NCBI GenBank assembly: GCA_012934845.2
Contig: WNNJ02000688.1
Span: 22,061 to 86,060 of the forward strand
From: Pomphorhynchus laevis
Taxonomy: Eukaryota > Acanthocephala > Palaeacanthocephala > Echinorhynchida > Pomphorhynchidae
Length of the DNA: 64,000 bases
Reading direction: 5' to 3'
The notes under the pieces are model-generated. The model saw only the letters and a list, made by a program, of their open reading frames with translations. It made no database searches and had not been told where the DNA came from. Of this stretch, positions 53,954 to 63,885 are shown one piece after another (position 1 is the first letter of the stretch; each line of letters begins with the position of its first letter). The translations under genes were made by a program, and so were the position numbers.

Positions 53954-54013
53954 ACAAAAATTTTAGCAGCTTAAACACACAACCGTTTAGCTTTAAAGCT
54001 ATAAGTATCGATT

Positions 54014-54329
54014 AACTTACTACAATCTAATATACATACAATACATAACATACAAGCTTAAACGCAATCACAATAAACCATACAAGAGTAATCCCAGGAT
54101 AAAAGAATAAAAGGGCTCCGGCCGTTGAACAGTAACGCCACGAGGCATCCCCTCTTCGATACAAAAGTGTTGTTCGTGCAATGGCGTGGTTGCCAAATTC
54201 TTTAGGTGTTGGTGCGCGAGATAGAATAAACCATGCCTTAATTGCTCAGCTCCAAACTGCCTGCGCAAAATTCAATGTGATCAGGAATTCGGCGATCACG
54301 GTAACAACGAGTTTCAAATTGTACAGGAG
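54014..54329. other. Unassigned DNA between satellite and element E
   Basis: Short open frames on both strands without recognisable domains. May contain the 5' end of the RLE-type element E. Confidence 0.35.
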
Positions 54330-56041
54330 CTTCAACCCTCGAACGTACGTGCATCACACGATCCAATATCCATGACAGAGATAAATTTGGAAAAATGCTA
54401 ACTTGACATTGTGTACGACGAAATAATCCAATGGTGTCCAAATCTTTTTAAATTAGCGATGTGTAGTGTAAGCAAGGAATTTCTTGTTCTGATTACAACG
54501 TGTTTCGATGACTTTAATAAAGCAAGAATATATTGAAATGATCCTTTGAAAAGGGCCACCGTGCTATGTCAAATTCTTTTGCAGAGAAATCCGACACGGA
54601 AAATTAACCTAACTAGGAAAACCCTGGAACGGAAAATACTACTTTGGAGAGGGGGAAACTTAATGAGTTACTGGCAGAAGCACAATTTCTTCAAAAGTGT
54701 CGGGTAAGTGAACTAGAAAAAGTTGGGAAGATGCCCACATCAGATATAAAAAAACTGTCAATCTTATTAAATCCGGAAAAATCAGTAAAGCATCGCGATT
54801 ATTAAAACAACGGTCTGGTGGTGGGATATTGTCATTGGGAACGGAACTTGACGGCATTACCGTGCTTCAAAAACGAAGGGAGCTTCATCCTACTAACGCG
54901 TCGGCGTCTGACAGCCTAATGCTTAGGGATAGGATGGATGCGTGGAACATCATGTCTCACGATTTTACGATTTGAAGCCAGAGGAAGTTATTACAGCAGC
55001 AAAACGAACACGCGGATCTGCTGGTCCGTCTGGAGACATTTTCTTACATCATTTGGTAATAGTTCTTACCTTCTAGCCGACAAGATATGTGAATTCGCAA
55101 TTAAGATATCGACTGAATTTATTGAGCCATCCCTTCTGCAGGCATATACAGTAAGCCGTTTGATACCATTAAACAAGATGCCTGGTGTCAGAGCAATTGG
55201 AATTGGTGAGATAGTGAGGAGAATAGTTGGTCGTGCTTTGCTTTCACGCATCAAAAATGATCTGACAGCAGTCTGTGGGAGTTTTCAACTATGCACGGAA
55301 CAACGATGTGGTACCGAAATCTCTGTCCATTCAGTCCGAACAGCGTTTGAAAAATCAGCCGACAATTGTGTGCTATTGTTAGATGCAAGAAACGCATTTA
55401 ATTGTGTTAACAGAGAAATGGCTCTAACAAACATGAAATATATATGTCCAGCTTTATCGACGATATTAAATAACACGTATGGGCAACCATCAATTCTTAC
55501 TGTCGATAATATAACGCTATTGTCGGCTGAAGGATTCACACAAGGGGATCCGCTGGCCATGGATGCTTACGCTGCTGCAACAATGCCCCTAATTGACAGA
55601 TTGAGTAAGATTGCACCCGGAGCTACCCATTGTTGGTACGCAGACGATGGAGCATGTGTCGGAAAGCTCGATGACCTCTTAAAAGTGTGGAAATGTGTCA
55701 AGCAGTTGGGCCCGAATTATGGATCCTTTGTAAATTCTACAAAATGCACGCTTCTGACACACGACGTAGAGCTGGGAACTAATCTAAAGCGATTTGCAGA
55801 CGATGCCGTACCTATACATAAAGATGGTGCCAAATACCTAGGAAGCTTTATAGGTATCGGCGAATACGTGAAGTCACGAGTTAAAGAAACGGTCGACGAT
55901 TGGAATAAGTCACTTGATCAGCTTCATGAGATTGCATCAATCAACGCATTCTCGGCTTATATTCTATTGACAGAGGCATATCAACACCAACATACTTATT
56001 TATTCAGAACTTACAAAACCACAAACGGTTGGTTTGAAAGC
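54330..56041 (+). pseudogene. RLE-type retroelement E, N-terminal and RT domains
   Basis: Upstream frames (54400-54930) give VYDEIIQWCPNLF, LERKILLWRGG and a SRLLKQRSGGGILSLGTELD segment, the N-terminal part of this type of protein. A 383-codon frame (54938-56089) then carries the RT: SRLIPLNKMPGVRAIGIGEI, LLLDARNAFNCVNREMAL (motif A), EGFTQGDPLAMDAYA (motif B) and CWYADDGACVGKL (motif C). The QGDPLAM wording differs from all LINE families here. Frames change at about 54955. The last 15 codons read into an A LINE that truncates the element; the RLE part is missing. Confidence 0.7.
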
Positions 56042-56722
56042 TTTCTTTTGAATTGCTCACTTGTCGTTCTTCTAACCCGATCACTCTAGATCTCGCCATT
56101 GTATACCGTCCTGGTTCATCAGTTCCTACATCCTTATTTTTTACCGAACTCGCTGACCTCCTTTCTCATTGTTCTTTGTCATCAATCCCTTCACTCGTTC
56201 TAGACGACTTCAACATCCGCCTAGACCGCCCTCTTCCACGGATTCCATCCGTTTCATAAACATTCTATCCAACTACAATTACAAACTAATATTCACTGCC
56301 CCCATACATATCCTTGGTGGGGCACTCGACATCATCGTCGTCCCTGGTCATTTTGCTGCATACACCTCACTGTCTATCTCTGATCCTGATCTATACGATC
56401 ACTTTCTCGTCACCCTCGATCTCACTCACAACCACACCCCTCCTCCCACACCTACAATCCTACGTCTCCCTTAGAGAAATCTTGACATCTCCCTTCTCCG
56501 CTCTGCCTTACTCAAATCGTCTCTATCCTATTCCACAATAACATATTCATCTCCTCACGATCTCGCCTTTCTTTTCGACTCTGAACTCACATCCACTCTC
56601 GATCTTCTCTTGCCCTTCAAGTCTCACCCACACCGTCGCTTGCACCGTGCCCCATGGTTTGACATCCAATGCCTACTTTCAAAGCGTCGACTCCGCCATG
56701 CTTTTCGAGTCTATCACCGCAT
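56042..56722 (+). pseudogene. LINE family A endonuclease fragment
   Basis: Reads LTCRSSNPITLDLAIVYRPGSS, then ILDDFNIRLD-equivalent, THILGGALD-equivalent (56305) and DHFLVTLDL, and the linker to FRVYHR near 56722, where LINE C sequence starts. Frameshift near 56230. Both ends are junctions with other elements. Confidence 0.85.
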
Positions 56723-58690
56723 CTCCATCCATCTTCATTGCTCAACAACTAATTCTCTTTTCGACATATTACTGTTTCATAAGATGTGGTTGTTGACACC
56801 CATCTGTACTGAGCAGTCACGCTAAAAACAGACCACCTCTCATGACCTAATTCGTTGGCGGATATAAGAAGATACTTTGCTTAGAATAAGGTTTCCTTTG
56901 ATCCAATCAGAGTGGCTTTCTTTCAAGCAGCTATCCAACTCTTCCCCAGAATTGGGAATGAGAGTTTGACCGATTTAATTCCTACATCTCATCGCAAGCT
57001 ACCACGTTTCTTTCGACTACCTATAAAGGTCGAATTTACAACCCTACTCCAACAAAACTCAAGGTACTAGCTAAAATGCTACATCTTCTTAATCTATATG
57101 TTTCCGCCAAACAGGTCCTTTCCAATGAATACTTGAGCACTAGATATAGGTTCCAGCTGATTGGGGATAGGGCGAGCATTTCTTGCCTTAACCCTTCTCA
57201 GTCTTCCTTTTGAAAGATATTTAAGAAGAAGTTTATCTGCTGGAAGGAGAGAGCTTTGTGTTGGATAGGTAGCATAGGCCTTGACAAAGTTTTGTAGGAG
57301 TCACTATCCCTACATAATTATGGAGCCACTCAATCTCCCCAACCAATCCCGCCTTGGTGCGACTTCAGGAGCAGGGACTTATCTATCACAGATATCCTAA
57401 ACTCCTGAGGGCCACTTCAAAGCACTTCCAAATCCCACGAGCCACTCTCCACTTGGGTCTGTCAGCTTTTGACAGATAGCCAGAGAAAGGAAGTCGCCAT
57501 CACTTTGCTACTAGCCTCCCCGTCCGATGTTGCTGGCATTAATATCTGCCGTCGTGTATTTTTATCAAAAAAGAAATCGATTACATGTCCTAAAGATCTG
57601 CGGCCCATTTCGATACAAAACTCCCTCATCTCTATTTACGAAATAGCGCTTGCGCGAAAAATCCGCGACTATCTAAGTAAGCGAAATTTAATCCCATAAG
57701 GTTTTCATGAGTACGTAAAATATCGTTCGGTCCATTTAGCAATAGGTGAAGTGCATCAGTTTTGTCAAATTGCTGTGGCTGTCTTTCTTGATTTTTCTGC
57801 TGCATTTGACCGCATCTCTATTCCTTTTGTTATCTCTTCTCTCAGGTCCCTTGGGTTGCCTGCGAGAATTGTTAATAGGGTGGAAATATTGTTGTATACC
57901 AAGCGATTCTTCTATGAAGACGATCCTGATGCATGTCAGTTCTACTCTATTACGGGTGTGCCTCAAGGATCCCCACTTTATCCAATCTTGTATCTAACTG
58001 CCTCTATTATACTCCACAAAACATTTACACGCGATCAACATGTTGTGGTATACGCTGATGATACCACAACCCTGTTCTCTGGACGCAGGTGCAAAGATGT
58101 AGTCTCTGACATCAGCCGTTGCTTTTTAAGATTAAAAGACCCGCTACCCATATTAAATCTTGTTCTCAACTCATCTAAATCGCAGGTGGTTGTCTTTCAT
58201 GGCGCTCCTGACATCAAAAAGAAGCTTAAGAGATTAGCACTATTTGCATTTTCTCTATTTTGCACCCTGAACCACTCCCTAACTTCTAGTCGAGTAAAAT
58301 ACCTGGGGTTCACCAACTACACCTACGGTATTGCAGGTTCACCATTATGGTGAACTGGTCAGCGAAAGCTGAGCTGGATAGACTCAAACGTATCCTGAAT
58401 AAAGCTAGGTTGATCATTATACGGGCTCAGCATCTGTCATCAAACGGGAAAACCCAAGCGTATCTCTGGGGTACTTGGGATATCTCAGGATTAGTCTTCT
58501 TTTCAAGAAGACGTCCACCAGTGAAAAACTAAGGTTTCTCAAGCTCTTCATCTCGCGATTACCGAGTATAGTCCGCTTAGATTAGATTCTTCGGGGGTGA
58601 AATACCCCGTGGTTTAGTCGGAAGGCGGCGTATTGTATTGCCTAGATGGCTCAGATCCCTAGGGTACTGATGCCGTAGTTATAAAGAGGA
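56723..58690 (+). pseudogene. LINE family C, end of endonuclease to 3' end
   Basis: Starts with STTNSLFDILLFHKMWLL (endonuclease end), then a decayed linker, RT pieces 57469-57699 (RPISIQNSLISIYEIALA) and 57751-58353 (AVAVFLDFSAAFDRISIPF, ITGVPQGSPLYPILYL, VVYADDTTTLFSG) and 3' region to about 58690. The 200-codon RT piece is nearly intact across motifs A to C. Confidence 0.85.
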
Positions 58691-58832
58691 CGAATTTGTT
58701 AGACTGACTTTTACTATATTCACTTGTTTTCTTTTTCTTTCCTCGCATATCTTATTATTAAGTTTTTTATAGTAGTTGTATATATTTTTTTAAACAACAC
58801 ATTAATTATTAAAAGAGAATAATAAAGTTAAG

Positions 58833-61800
58833 TTAAGAAAAAAAACTGTCTGTTTCAGTCTTGCAATCGTCGAGATCGACGCCGTTTTTATCGAAATCCT
58901 CATCAGATGTAGATGTAGATTCATCAGAACTTACCAAGCAATTCTGGACGAATTCTATTTTATCGACCAGTTTTCCACACGTAACAACCTCCATGCTTGA
59001 AAATCCAGCTATCATATCGATATTAAATTCCTTCGTGCTACAGCATTGGCCTAGCATGTGATTCATTACTTCCTCGCATAGTTGATCAACGTTATCATCA
59101 TTAGTTAATATTGTATCAGAAGGCGTTGCCGTTGTCGAATCTGGATGTGTAAGGCTATTTTCTTGTTTTGCAGTTACGGTAACAGCAGATTTTAGATTCA
59201 TAGAGGAATCTTCTTCCATTAAATCGATAAACTCCGATACCCATTTAGGGTTGATCTTCATGTTGACATCGCAGAACGCTCGTATGATTGATAGGAAACA
59301 GAATCTGAGCTGCTCCGGTGTTTGAATAAGCCCAGGACGTTCATTACGAAGATTGTGTAAAATATTCATAAGTTGAGCATGAGAGTTACAACCTTCACTT
59401 GCTGCAAGTAGAGTGAGGACGATATCTACAAAAGCAAACGTGCCACTTCTTCCGATACCAGCACTGCAATGAATAACTGGTGAGTGTTCGAAGACATGTT
59501 GACTTCGTAATATGCTAAGAAAACGAAGGAAATTTTCAGGGCAAGAGGGTTCGCCAAAGTCAGGCCAATCAGTATAATTGTAATGATGTATATCTCTTGT
59601 TTCGCCTGTATTGCTTTTTAGAACTTTTAAAATCCTCTCTACAAACGAGTCGTAATGTATTCCAGATTGAAGTTCAACAGTCATATCGATATCGTTCAAA
59701 CGCATAATTGCCGTATCTTCTTCGGTAAGACCATCGATTAGTATATTTTCCATAGTGCACTCCATTGTAAAAAACTGGAAGCATTTGGAACGGCCCTTTT
59801 CTACTAACTTATTCAGAATAATAATCGACCGAACGTTATCTCGCCAAACCATATTCCAATAATGTGAGATCGTGTTCGACAAAGGGCCCTGAGAAAGTAT
59901 GTATGATCGATTTGCAGGTTTATATCCAACAAAGTTAGCATTGATATACGATGTTTGACAGTTTTTAAGCTTTACTAATATGCTGTCGACTTTTCCATTG
60001 CGTTCTAAAAAAGGATATGCAGTGTAGTTATATCCACCCGACTGTTCATAGTCGCGATCCCATTTATTCGTAAGATTTAGATCTTTTAATTGACTCGGAG
60101 CAAGCCCGCGCATATTAGTGGGCATCTGTAATCCATAATCTTTTAATCTTAGGAATTCTCGAAAACCTTCACACTTTTTATTTCGGTTGATTTGACTGCA
60201 TATGGATTTTGGTATTAGTTCGTCGGAACCTTTTGTCGGGTTCAGTGATATGCGGGAAACACTGGCGGATGAAGGCTCCGTAGGCCCGCTTTCAGAAATA
60301 TTTAATTCGCGGGCTTCGGCAACTGCTTCTTTGTCTGATTGGGGTAATTCTTTTTGGCCATCATCATCCGGACGCATATGTATTATCGTGGAGTCAAGAA
60401 AATTGTAATCAGCTGTTGAACTGTGAATGCAAACTTCGCGAGGTTCAGGATGGCAAATGTTAGGATTTATTTGGTCGAAATATGGATGATAATTGTTTTC
60501 AATGCTCGATAGAAGGGCCTTTGCATTTCCTCGCATCAACGCGATTGAAATACGCTGAAACAGGCGGGCTGCTGCAATATCGTACGACATTGATGAACGA
60601 AGAGCTAAATTTCGAGCTATGCGCCTAACTACTTGCTCACCCTCTGGATTCCAGCCTCCGTAACACTCTAGCACAGCAGGGGTGAAGTTGTACCCTGCTT
60701 CGATCATTTGAGCCCGGTATTTCCTGTCTTTGACATTGGAGGCGTACTCATTGGCAGAGAAAAGTTGGGTACGAGCGGCATGGCGGATGTAGGCCTTCTG
60801 TAGCGGGTTTGTAACCGCAAAATCCACTGCTTCCGGCGGATCTCCGTAAATTAGAATATCAGCCGGTCTTTCTCTGATATTCTTTATCAGGTTCGGGACT
60901 TCTCGTCCAACGTGCATTTCAGCCGATTGTGCAGCCTGAAAAACAATGTCTCGTATGTCATTATGACGTAGGCCTGTAAAACCTCCAAAAGAGCATGTTA
61001 AGGCATGAAAACCCATACAATCAGCTTTACGGTAACACCTACTGCACCTGTAGATGTCATCAGAAATGGGAATGCCCAGCCAGAAACGTATTAGGACAGA
61101 AAATTCGTTGTCGGTCAGCGCTAGACCAAGACTTTTGTTGGGTGTACATTGTAGCCAAGCATTTGCGTGGGGAGAGGACACTGAAAGTATTCGCGCTTTG
61201 TCCGCCTCACTCGATCTCGATTTTAACTGATCTAGCATGGCTGAGTCAATGAGAGAGGACAATTTTCCCTGTACTGTCGACACAACGAACTTAGTTGAAA
61301 CTTCCTCTAGTGCGTTTTTTGATGTGATGAATCCAGGAAAAGTACTAGCATCCAGATCAAGAGAAGTTGCGACAGCTTGAGTGCTTGCTATAAAGGCTGC
61401 TGAACAGTGTTTCAGAGTACTTCTCAGACCGAGTCCGCCCATTTTTAGAGGAAGTTCAGCTTGCCACTTTTTCTTGGTTGAAAGTTGAACTGATGTGATT
61501 ATTCCAAGTGCGCGCATAACTGCCTCGTCGAACCGATGGCAGAAGTCGTCCATAAAACGGAAGTCAACGTTTCTCATGTAAAATGCCACCCTAGGGGCTG
61601 ACGCGCAGTGTCGCAGAAGCAAATAAGCTACATGAGCATCAGGAATTGATGTCACGAGATCTATATCGTGGAGGAGTTTGGGCATAACCTTTTCGAGCAT
61701 GAACGACTTGACAAAATCAGGCGAGCCAATCAGACAACCAAGTAGTGAAAAATTGCGACCACTCACAACTGTACAGGGTTGCTGACAAGTATTGTTGATG

Positions 61801-62555
61801 GATTGAATATCGTCTGTGTTTCCTATAAGTTCCGTCTTACCCCAGTTAATGGACAATCCAATCATTGAAAATTCTGAGGAGATAAAATTCAGTGCAAGAG
61901 CAATGGCATTTGGGTTGCCCCCAATGATGCCATCATCTAAATACCATTTGTTGAAATGAATGCCCTCCATATTGTTAAGCTGTGCAAGTACTGGGTGGAT
62001 TGCCACAGAGAACAGTAGAGGGCCTAAGGGGTCACCTTGTTGAACTCCGGATTCAGATTTTAGGTATTGCGAGCCGAAACGGAGATAAGTGGGGTGATCG
62101 TAGCACCAACGTACCCACGCTGCCATTTGAGGAATTTGGGATTCAATTGCTCTCAAGAAAATACGCCTGTCAATAGTGTTAAATGCGTTCGACACGTCGA
62201 TTTTTGCCCACGTCCAATTTCCCAATTCAGGCATATGTTCGTTCGTGCGGCGGACCTGATGGATTATGTTGTCAATGCCGTTCGGTGTTGCAACGCCCAT
62301 CTGTAATGGTCTGAGAATCGTTACGAACTCTCCTCTTAACTTCGAACAAACGCACTTTGAGCATATTCGTCGGAGTGTATCTCCAATTGCAATGGGGCGA
62401 ATACCTCCGTTTGGCTTTTCTAGAGCGATGAGGTTCGCGCCTGCCAAGAAAGGAGCAACTTGTTGTGGTAAATCACCTGCCACCATGTTGTTTATCAATT
62501 GCGTTAAGCGTGAAAGAAGTGTTCCTGAGGGATCGGCGGAAATGAGGTCCTGCAA
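58833..62555 (-). CDS. Reverse transcriptase - restriction-like endonuclease - tyrosine phosphatase fusion (1240 aa)
   Basis: One open frame. RT: KIDVSNAFNTID with Asp120, QQGDPLGPLLF 172-182, WYLDDG with Asp207-Asp208. RLE region: Cys504-Cys507-Cys513-His517-Cys521, RHN 530-532, RPADI 563-567 and DFAV near 578, then QRISIALMRGNAKALL (668-682), the usual end of such proteins. A 105-residue linker follows. The phosphatase spans about 795-1098: SQGPL 888-892, WPD 997-999, signature HCSAGIGRSGT 1029-1039 with Cys1030 and Arg1036, and Q-loop LIQTPEQ 1076-1082. Wording is closest to PTP1B-type (PTPN1/PTPN2, fly PTP61F); the usual KNRY phosphotyrosine loop is not recognisable. The catalytic motifs are intact and no intron interrupts the PTP part. 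The first codon read is TTG; coding continues upstream. Confidence 0.85.
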   Translation of the reverse strand: MQDLISADPSGTLLSRLTQLINNMVAGDLPQQVAPFLAGANLIALEKPNGGIRPIAIGDTLRRICSKCVCSKLRGEFVTILRPLQMGVATPNGIDNIIHQVRRTNEHMPELGNWTWAKIDVSNAFNTIDRRIFLRAIESQIPQMAAWVRWCYDHPTYLRFGSQYLKSESGVQQGDPLGPLLFSVAIHPVLAQLNNMEGIHFNKWYLDDGIIGGNPNAIALALNFISSEFSMIGLSINWGKTELIGNTDDIQSINNTCQQPCTVVSGRNFSLLGCLIGSPDFVKSFMLEKVMPKLLHDIDLVTSIPDAHVAYLLLRHCASAPRVAFYMRNVDFRFMDDFCHRFDEAVMRALGIITSVQLSTKKKWQAELPLKMGGLGLRSTLKHCSAAFIASTQAVATSLDLDASTFPGFITSKNALEEVSTKFVVSTVQGKLSSLIDSAMLDQLKSRSSEADKARILSVSSPHANAWLQCTPNKSLGLALTDNEFSVLIRFWLGIPISDDIYRCSRCYRKADCMGFHALTCSFGGFTGLRHNDIRDIVFQAAQSAEMHVGREVPNLIKNIRERPADILIYGDPPEAVDFAVTNPLQKAYIRHAARTQLFSANEYASNVKDRKYRAQMIEAGYNFTPAVLECYGGWNPEGEQVVRRIARNLALRSSMSYDIAAARLFQRISIALMRGNAKALLSSIENNYHPYFDQINPNICHPEPREVCIHSSTADYNFLDSTIIHMRPDDDGQKELPQSDKEAVAEARELNISESGPTEPSSASVSRISLNPTKGSDELIPKSICSQINRNKKCEGFREFLRLKDYGLQMPTNMRGLAPSQLKDLNLTNKWDRDYEQSGGYNYTAYPFLERNGKVDSILVKLKNCQTSYINANFVGYKPANRSYILSQGPLSNTISHYWNMVWRDNVRSIIILNKLVEKGRSKCFQFFTMECTMENILIDGLTEEDTAIMRLNDIDMTVELQSGIHYDSFVERILKVLKSNTGETRDIHHYNYTDWPDFGEPSCPENFLRFLSILRSQHVFEHSPVIHCSAGIGRSGTFAFVDIVLTLLAASEGCNSHAQLMNILHNLRNERPGLIQTPEQLRFCFLSIIRAFCDVNMKINPKWVSEFIDLMEEDSSMNLKSAVTVTAKQENSLTHPDSTTATPSDTILTNDDNVDQLCEEVMNHMLGQCCSTKEFNIDMIAGFSSMEVVTCGKLVDKIEFVQNCLVSSDESTSTSDEDFDKNGVDLDDCKTETDSFFS
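59262..60173 (-). other. Protein tyrosine phosphatase domain, PTP1B-type, within the fusion
   Basis: About 300 codons with all late catalytic elements of classical non-receptor PTPs: WPD loop Asp, HCX5R loop, Q-loop Gln. The order ILSQGPL, MVW, TDWPDFG, HCSAGIGRSGT, GLIQTPEQLRF is canonical. Such enzymes dephosphorylate tyrosine. The N-terminal third is diverged. It is followed by an acidic Ser/Thr-rich tail (1100-1240) ending in DSFFS. PTP families are also amplified in some parasitoid-wasp bracoviruses, but nothing else here suggests a proviral segment. Confidence 0.9.
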
Positions 62556-62818
62556 GTGTTCGGGCCTCAGTCCAAGACAACCAGGCGATGATGCTGCGGG
62601 GAAAGAAAATACAGCGTCTTTTACGGTATCACTGTCAAAAAGAATAGGCTGACTATTACAAAGGTATGAGTGATGTATGTCTTAACCCGCGGGGTGCAAG
62701 TGACCCAGCCGCTGTCGAACTTCGTCAGTGGGTGAAATATATCGGGACGAAGATAAACGTTGCATGGCCTTACTGTAATTACCCTGTCTTGCCAAATTTA
62801 TTGACGACATCATTGTAC
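62556..62818 (-). pseudogene. Bridge between N-terminal and RT frames, one stop codon
   Basis: From an ATG at about 62815 the frame reads SINLARQGNYSKAMQRLSSS, then ISPTDEVRQRLG, LHPAG, a TAA at 62682-62684, and then DSDTVKDAVFSFPAASSPG straight into the RT frame. The wording is typical of the pre-RT region of this element type. The preceding zinc-finger frame ends in CAATGA, overlapping this one in a +1 relation, so either a frameshift mutation or a two-frame arrangement exists. Confidence 0.75.
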
Positions 62819-63469
62819 TAGTGTGAGCTGTTTTTTGGGAGAATTGAGGAATAGCAAAACTTGATCGCGTATCTCTCCGAGCTCTCTAGATTCAATGTTA
62901 TCTAGCATTCGAGATATACCCTGTAGAGTCGCGTTGCGGCGTCTTGAGGGGCGACCTTTGATATCTAACTTAATGAAGGCAATTTTGGCAAAACCGAGAA
63001 GGAGTGTCCAAGATGCGGGTGAACGATAATGCAGCGCATCAGCAATGAGTCTTGACAATATTCGAGCAGACCTGCTTCGAAGATTCCAGGGAATGCGTCG
63101 AAAAGTAGGCACTTTAGATTGCCATAATTCGCGAAGGAACGACCAGGTGATGTATGACTCACTCACCGCGTCAACGTGAGCCTCAGTTGATGTATGACCA
63201 GACGTTTTAAGGATGATGTCATCATTAACACGCTTACTCTCCGGAAACAAAAAGTTTGTCGGCGGAACAGTGACGTTAGTAGTGGCAGCCATTGGAGTTG
63301 GCGGGAGAGACGATCCTAGGCATCGAGAACGTATTGGTCCGTGTACCTTTATGAGTCCGAGCTTAGTAATGGAAATAACTCGCCCACAAACTGAACAAAG
63401 CGAGGAGGTATGTGAAGGGTGTAGATGAGGAATTGGGTTTTCTGACATGGCGTCGTTATTGCAAACCAC
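62810..63469 (-). CDS. N-terminal zinc-finger protein part of element D7 (219 aa)
   Basis: Contains a CCHC-type motif, CSVCG..IKVHGPIRSRC, near residues 24-52, then a Pro/Thr-rich stretch. A helical region follows with WSFLRELWQSKVPTFRRIPW, then RILSRLIADALHYRSPASW and LLGFAKIAFIK. Non-LTR elements with a C-terminal RLE commonly have such N-terminal DNA-binding fingers. Probably the N-terminus of the same polyprotein as the RT, now out of frame. Confidence 0.7.
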   Translation of the reverse strand: MVCNNDAMSENPIPHLHPSHTSSLCSVCGRVISITKLGLIKVHGPIRSRCLGSSLPPTPMAATTNVTVPPTNFLFPESKRVNDDIILKTSGHTSTEAHVDAVSESYITWSFLRELWQSKVPTFRRIPWNLRSRSARILSRLIADALHYRSPASWTLLLGFAKIAFIKLDIKGRPSRRRNATLQGISRMLDNIESRELGEIRDQVLLFLNSPKKQLTLVQ

Positions 63470-63510
63470 TCGATCGCTGAGTTATAAATTTACTATAAAT
63501 TTTTTTTTAT

Positions 63511-63771
63511 TTATTTATAGTTTTTAACTTTTAATGTTTTTCCTATGTATTGCAATCCACATGTACATTGTATAAGATACACTACACCTGCGGTATTGCA
63601 GTTACAATTATTATTAATATTTAATGAAAAACATTTGTTTGTCGTATTACTTACGATACAATTGTTATTATTTATAACATCACAAACTATACAATTTTTT
63701 CTGTTACATTTAAAAGATCTAAAATTGAAATCATTAGTACTTACGTATTTTTCCAATATGGTTGAGTACAT
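63511..63771 (-). pseudogene. GIY-YIG endonuclease fragment of a Penelope-like element
   Basis: 86-codon frame: a Cys cluster KCNRKNCIVC, a Ser/Asn-rich spacer with CNCN, then VVYLIQCTCGLQYIGKTLKV, the GIY-YIG motif with preceding CxC. No RT is attached on either side. AT-rich codon use resembles element G, so it may be the endonuclease of that family. Confidence 0.7.
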
Positions 63772-63794
63772 GTAACTTTTAAGTCATAATTTAT

Positions 63795-63885
63795 TCTATC
63801 ACCGCTATCTCAGACGTGATGTCCGCTCGCTCACTCCGCCTCTTCGTGATTCCTATCTTGCTTTCCAGTAAATCAAATCTCGCCC
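63795..63885 (+). pseudogene. Short LINE family A fragment
   Basis: tatctcagacgtgatgtccgct..cgtgattcctatcttgct matches the linker between endonuclease and RT in the A copies (37141-37200). Confidence 0.7.

Larger units (their letters stand above)
58833..63469 (-). mobile_element. RLE-type non-LTR element fused to a phosphatase domain (D7)
   Basis: A minus-strand unit: a zinc-finger N-terminal frame (63469-62810), a short in-frame bridge with one stop (62682-62684), the RT and RLE domains (62555-60486), and a protein tyrosine phosphatase domain (60173-59262) in the same open frame, with a C-terminal tail to 58833. Domain order up to the RLE is that of a single-ORF non-LTR element. No repeats flanking the whole unit were found. 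Confidence 0.75.

Noticed and set aside
53616-54015. Two open frames of 116 and 118 codons with repeated FRSSSFQIVQLSD-like residues
   Set aside because: They are translations of the 16-bp satellite, open in several frames because of the repeat itself. There is no independent evidence of coding.
61982-62652. Plus-strand open frames opposite the RT of the fusion protein
   Set aside because: They lie antisense to conserved RT motifs and have no domain of their own.
58833-63469. Bracovirus proviral segment suggested by the phosphatase
   Set aside because: The phosphatase is part of a retroelement frame, is closest in wording to PTP1B, and no other viral segment genes or excision motifs were seen.
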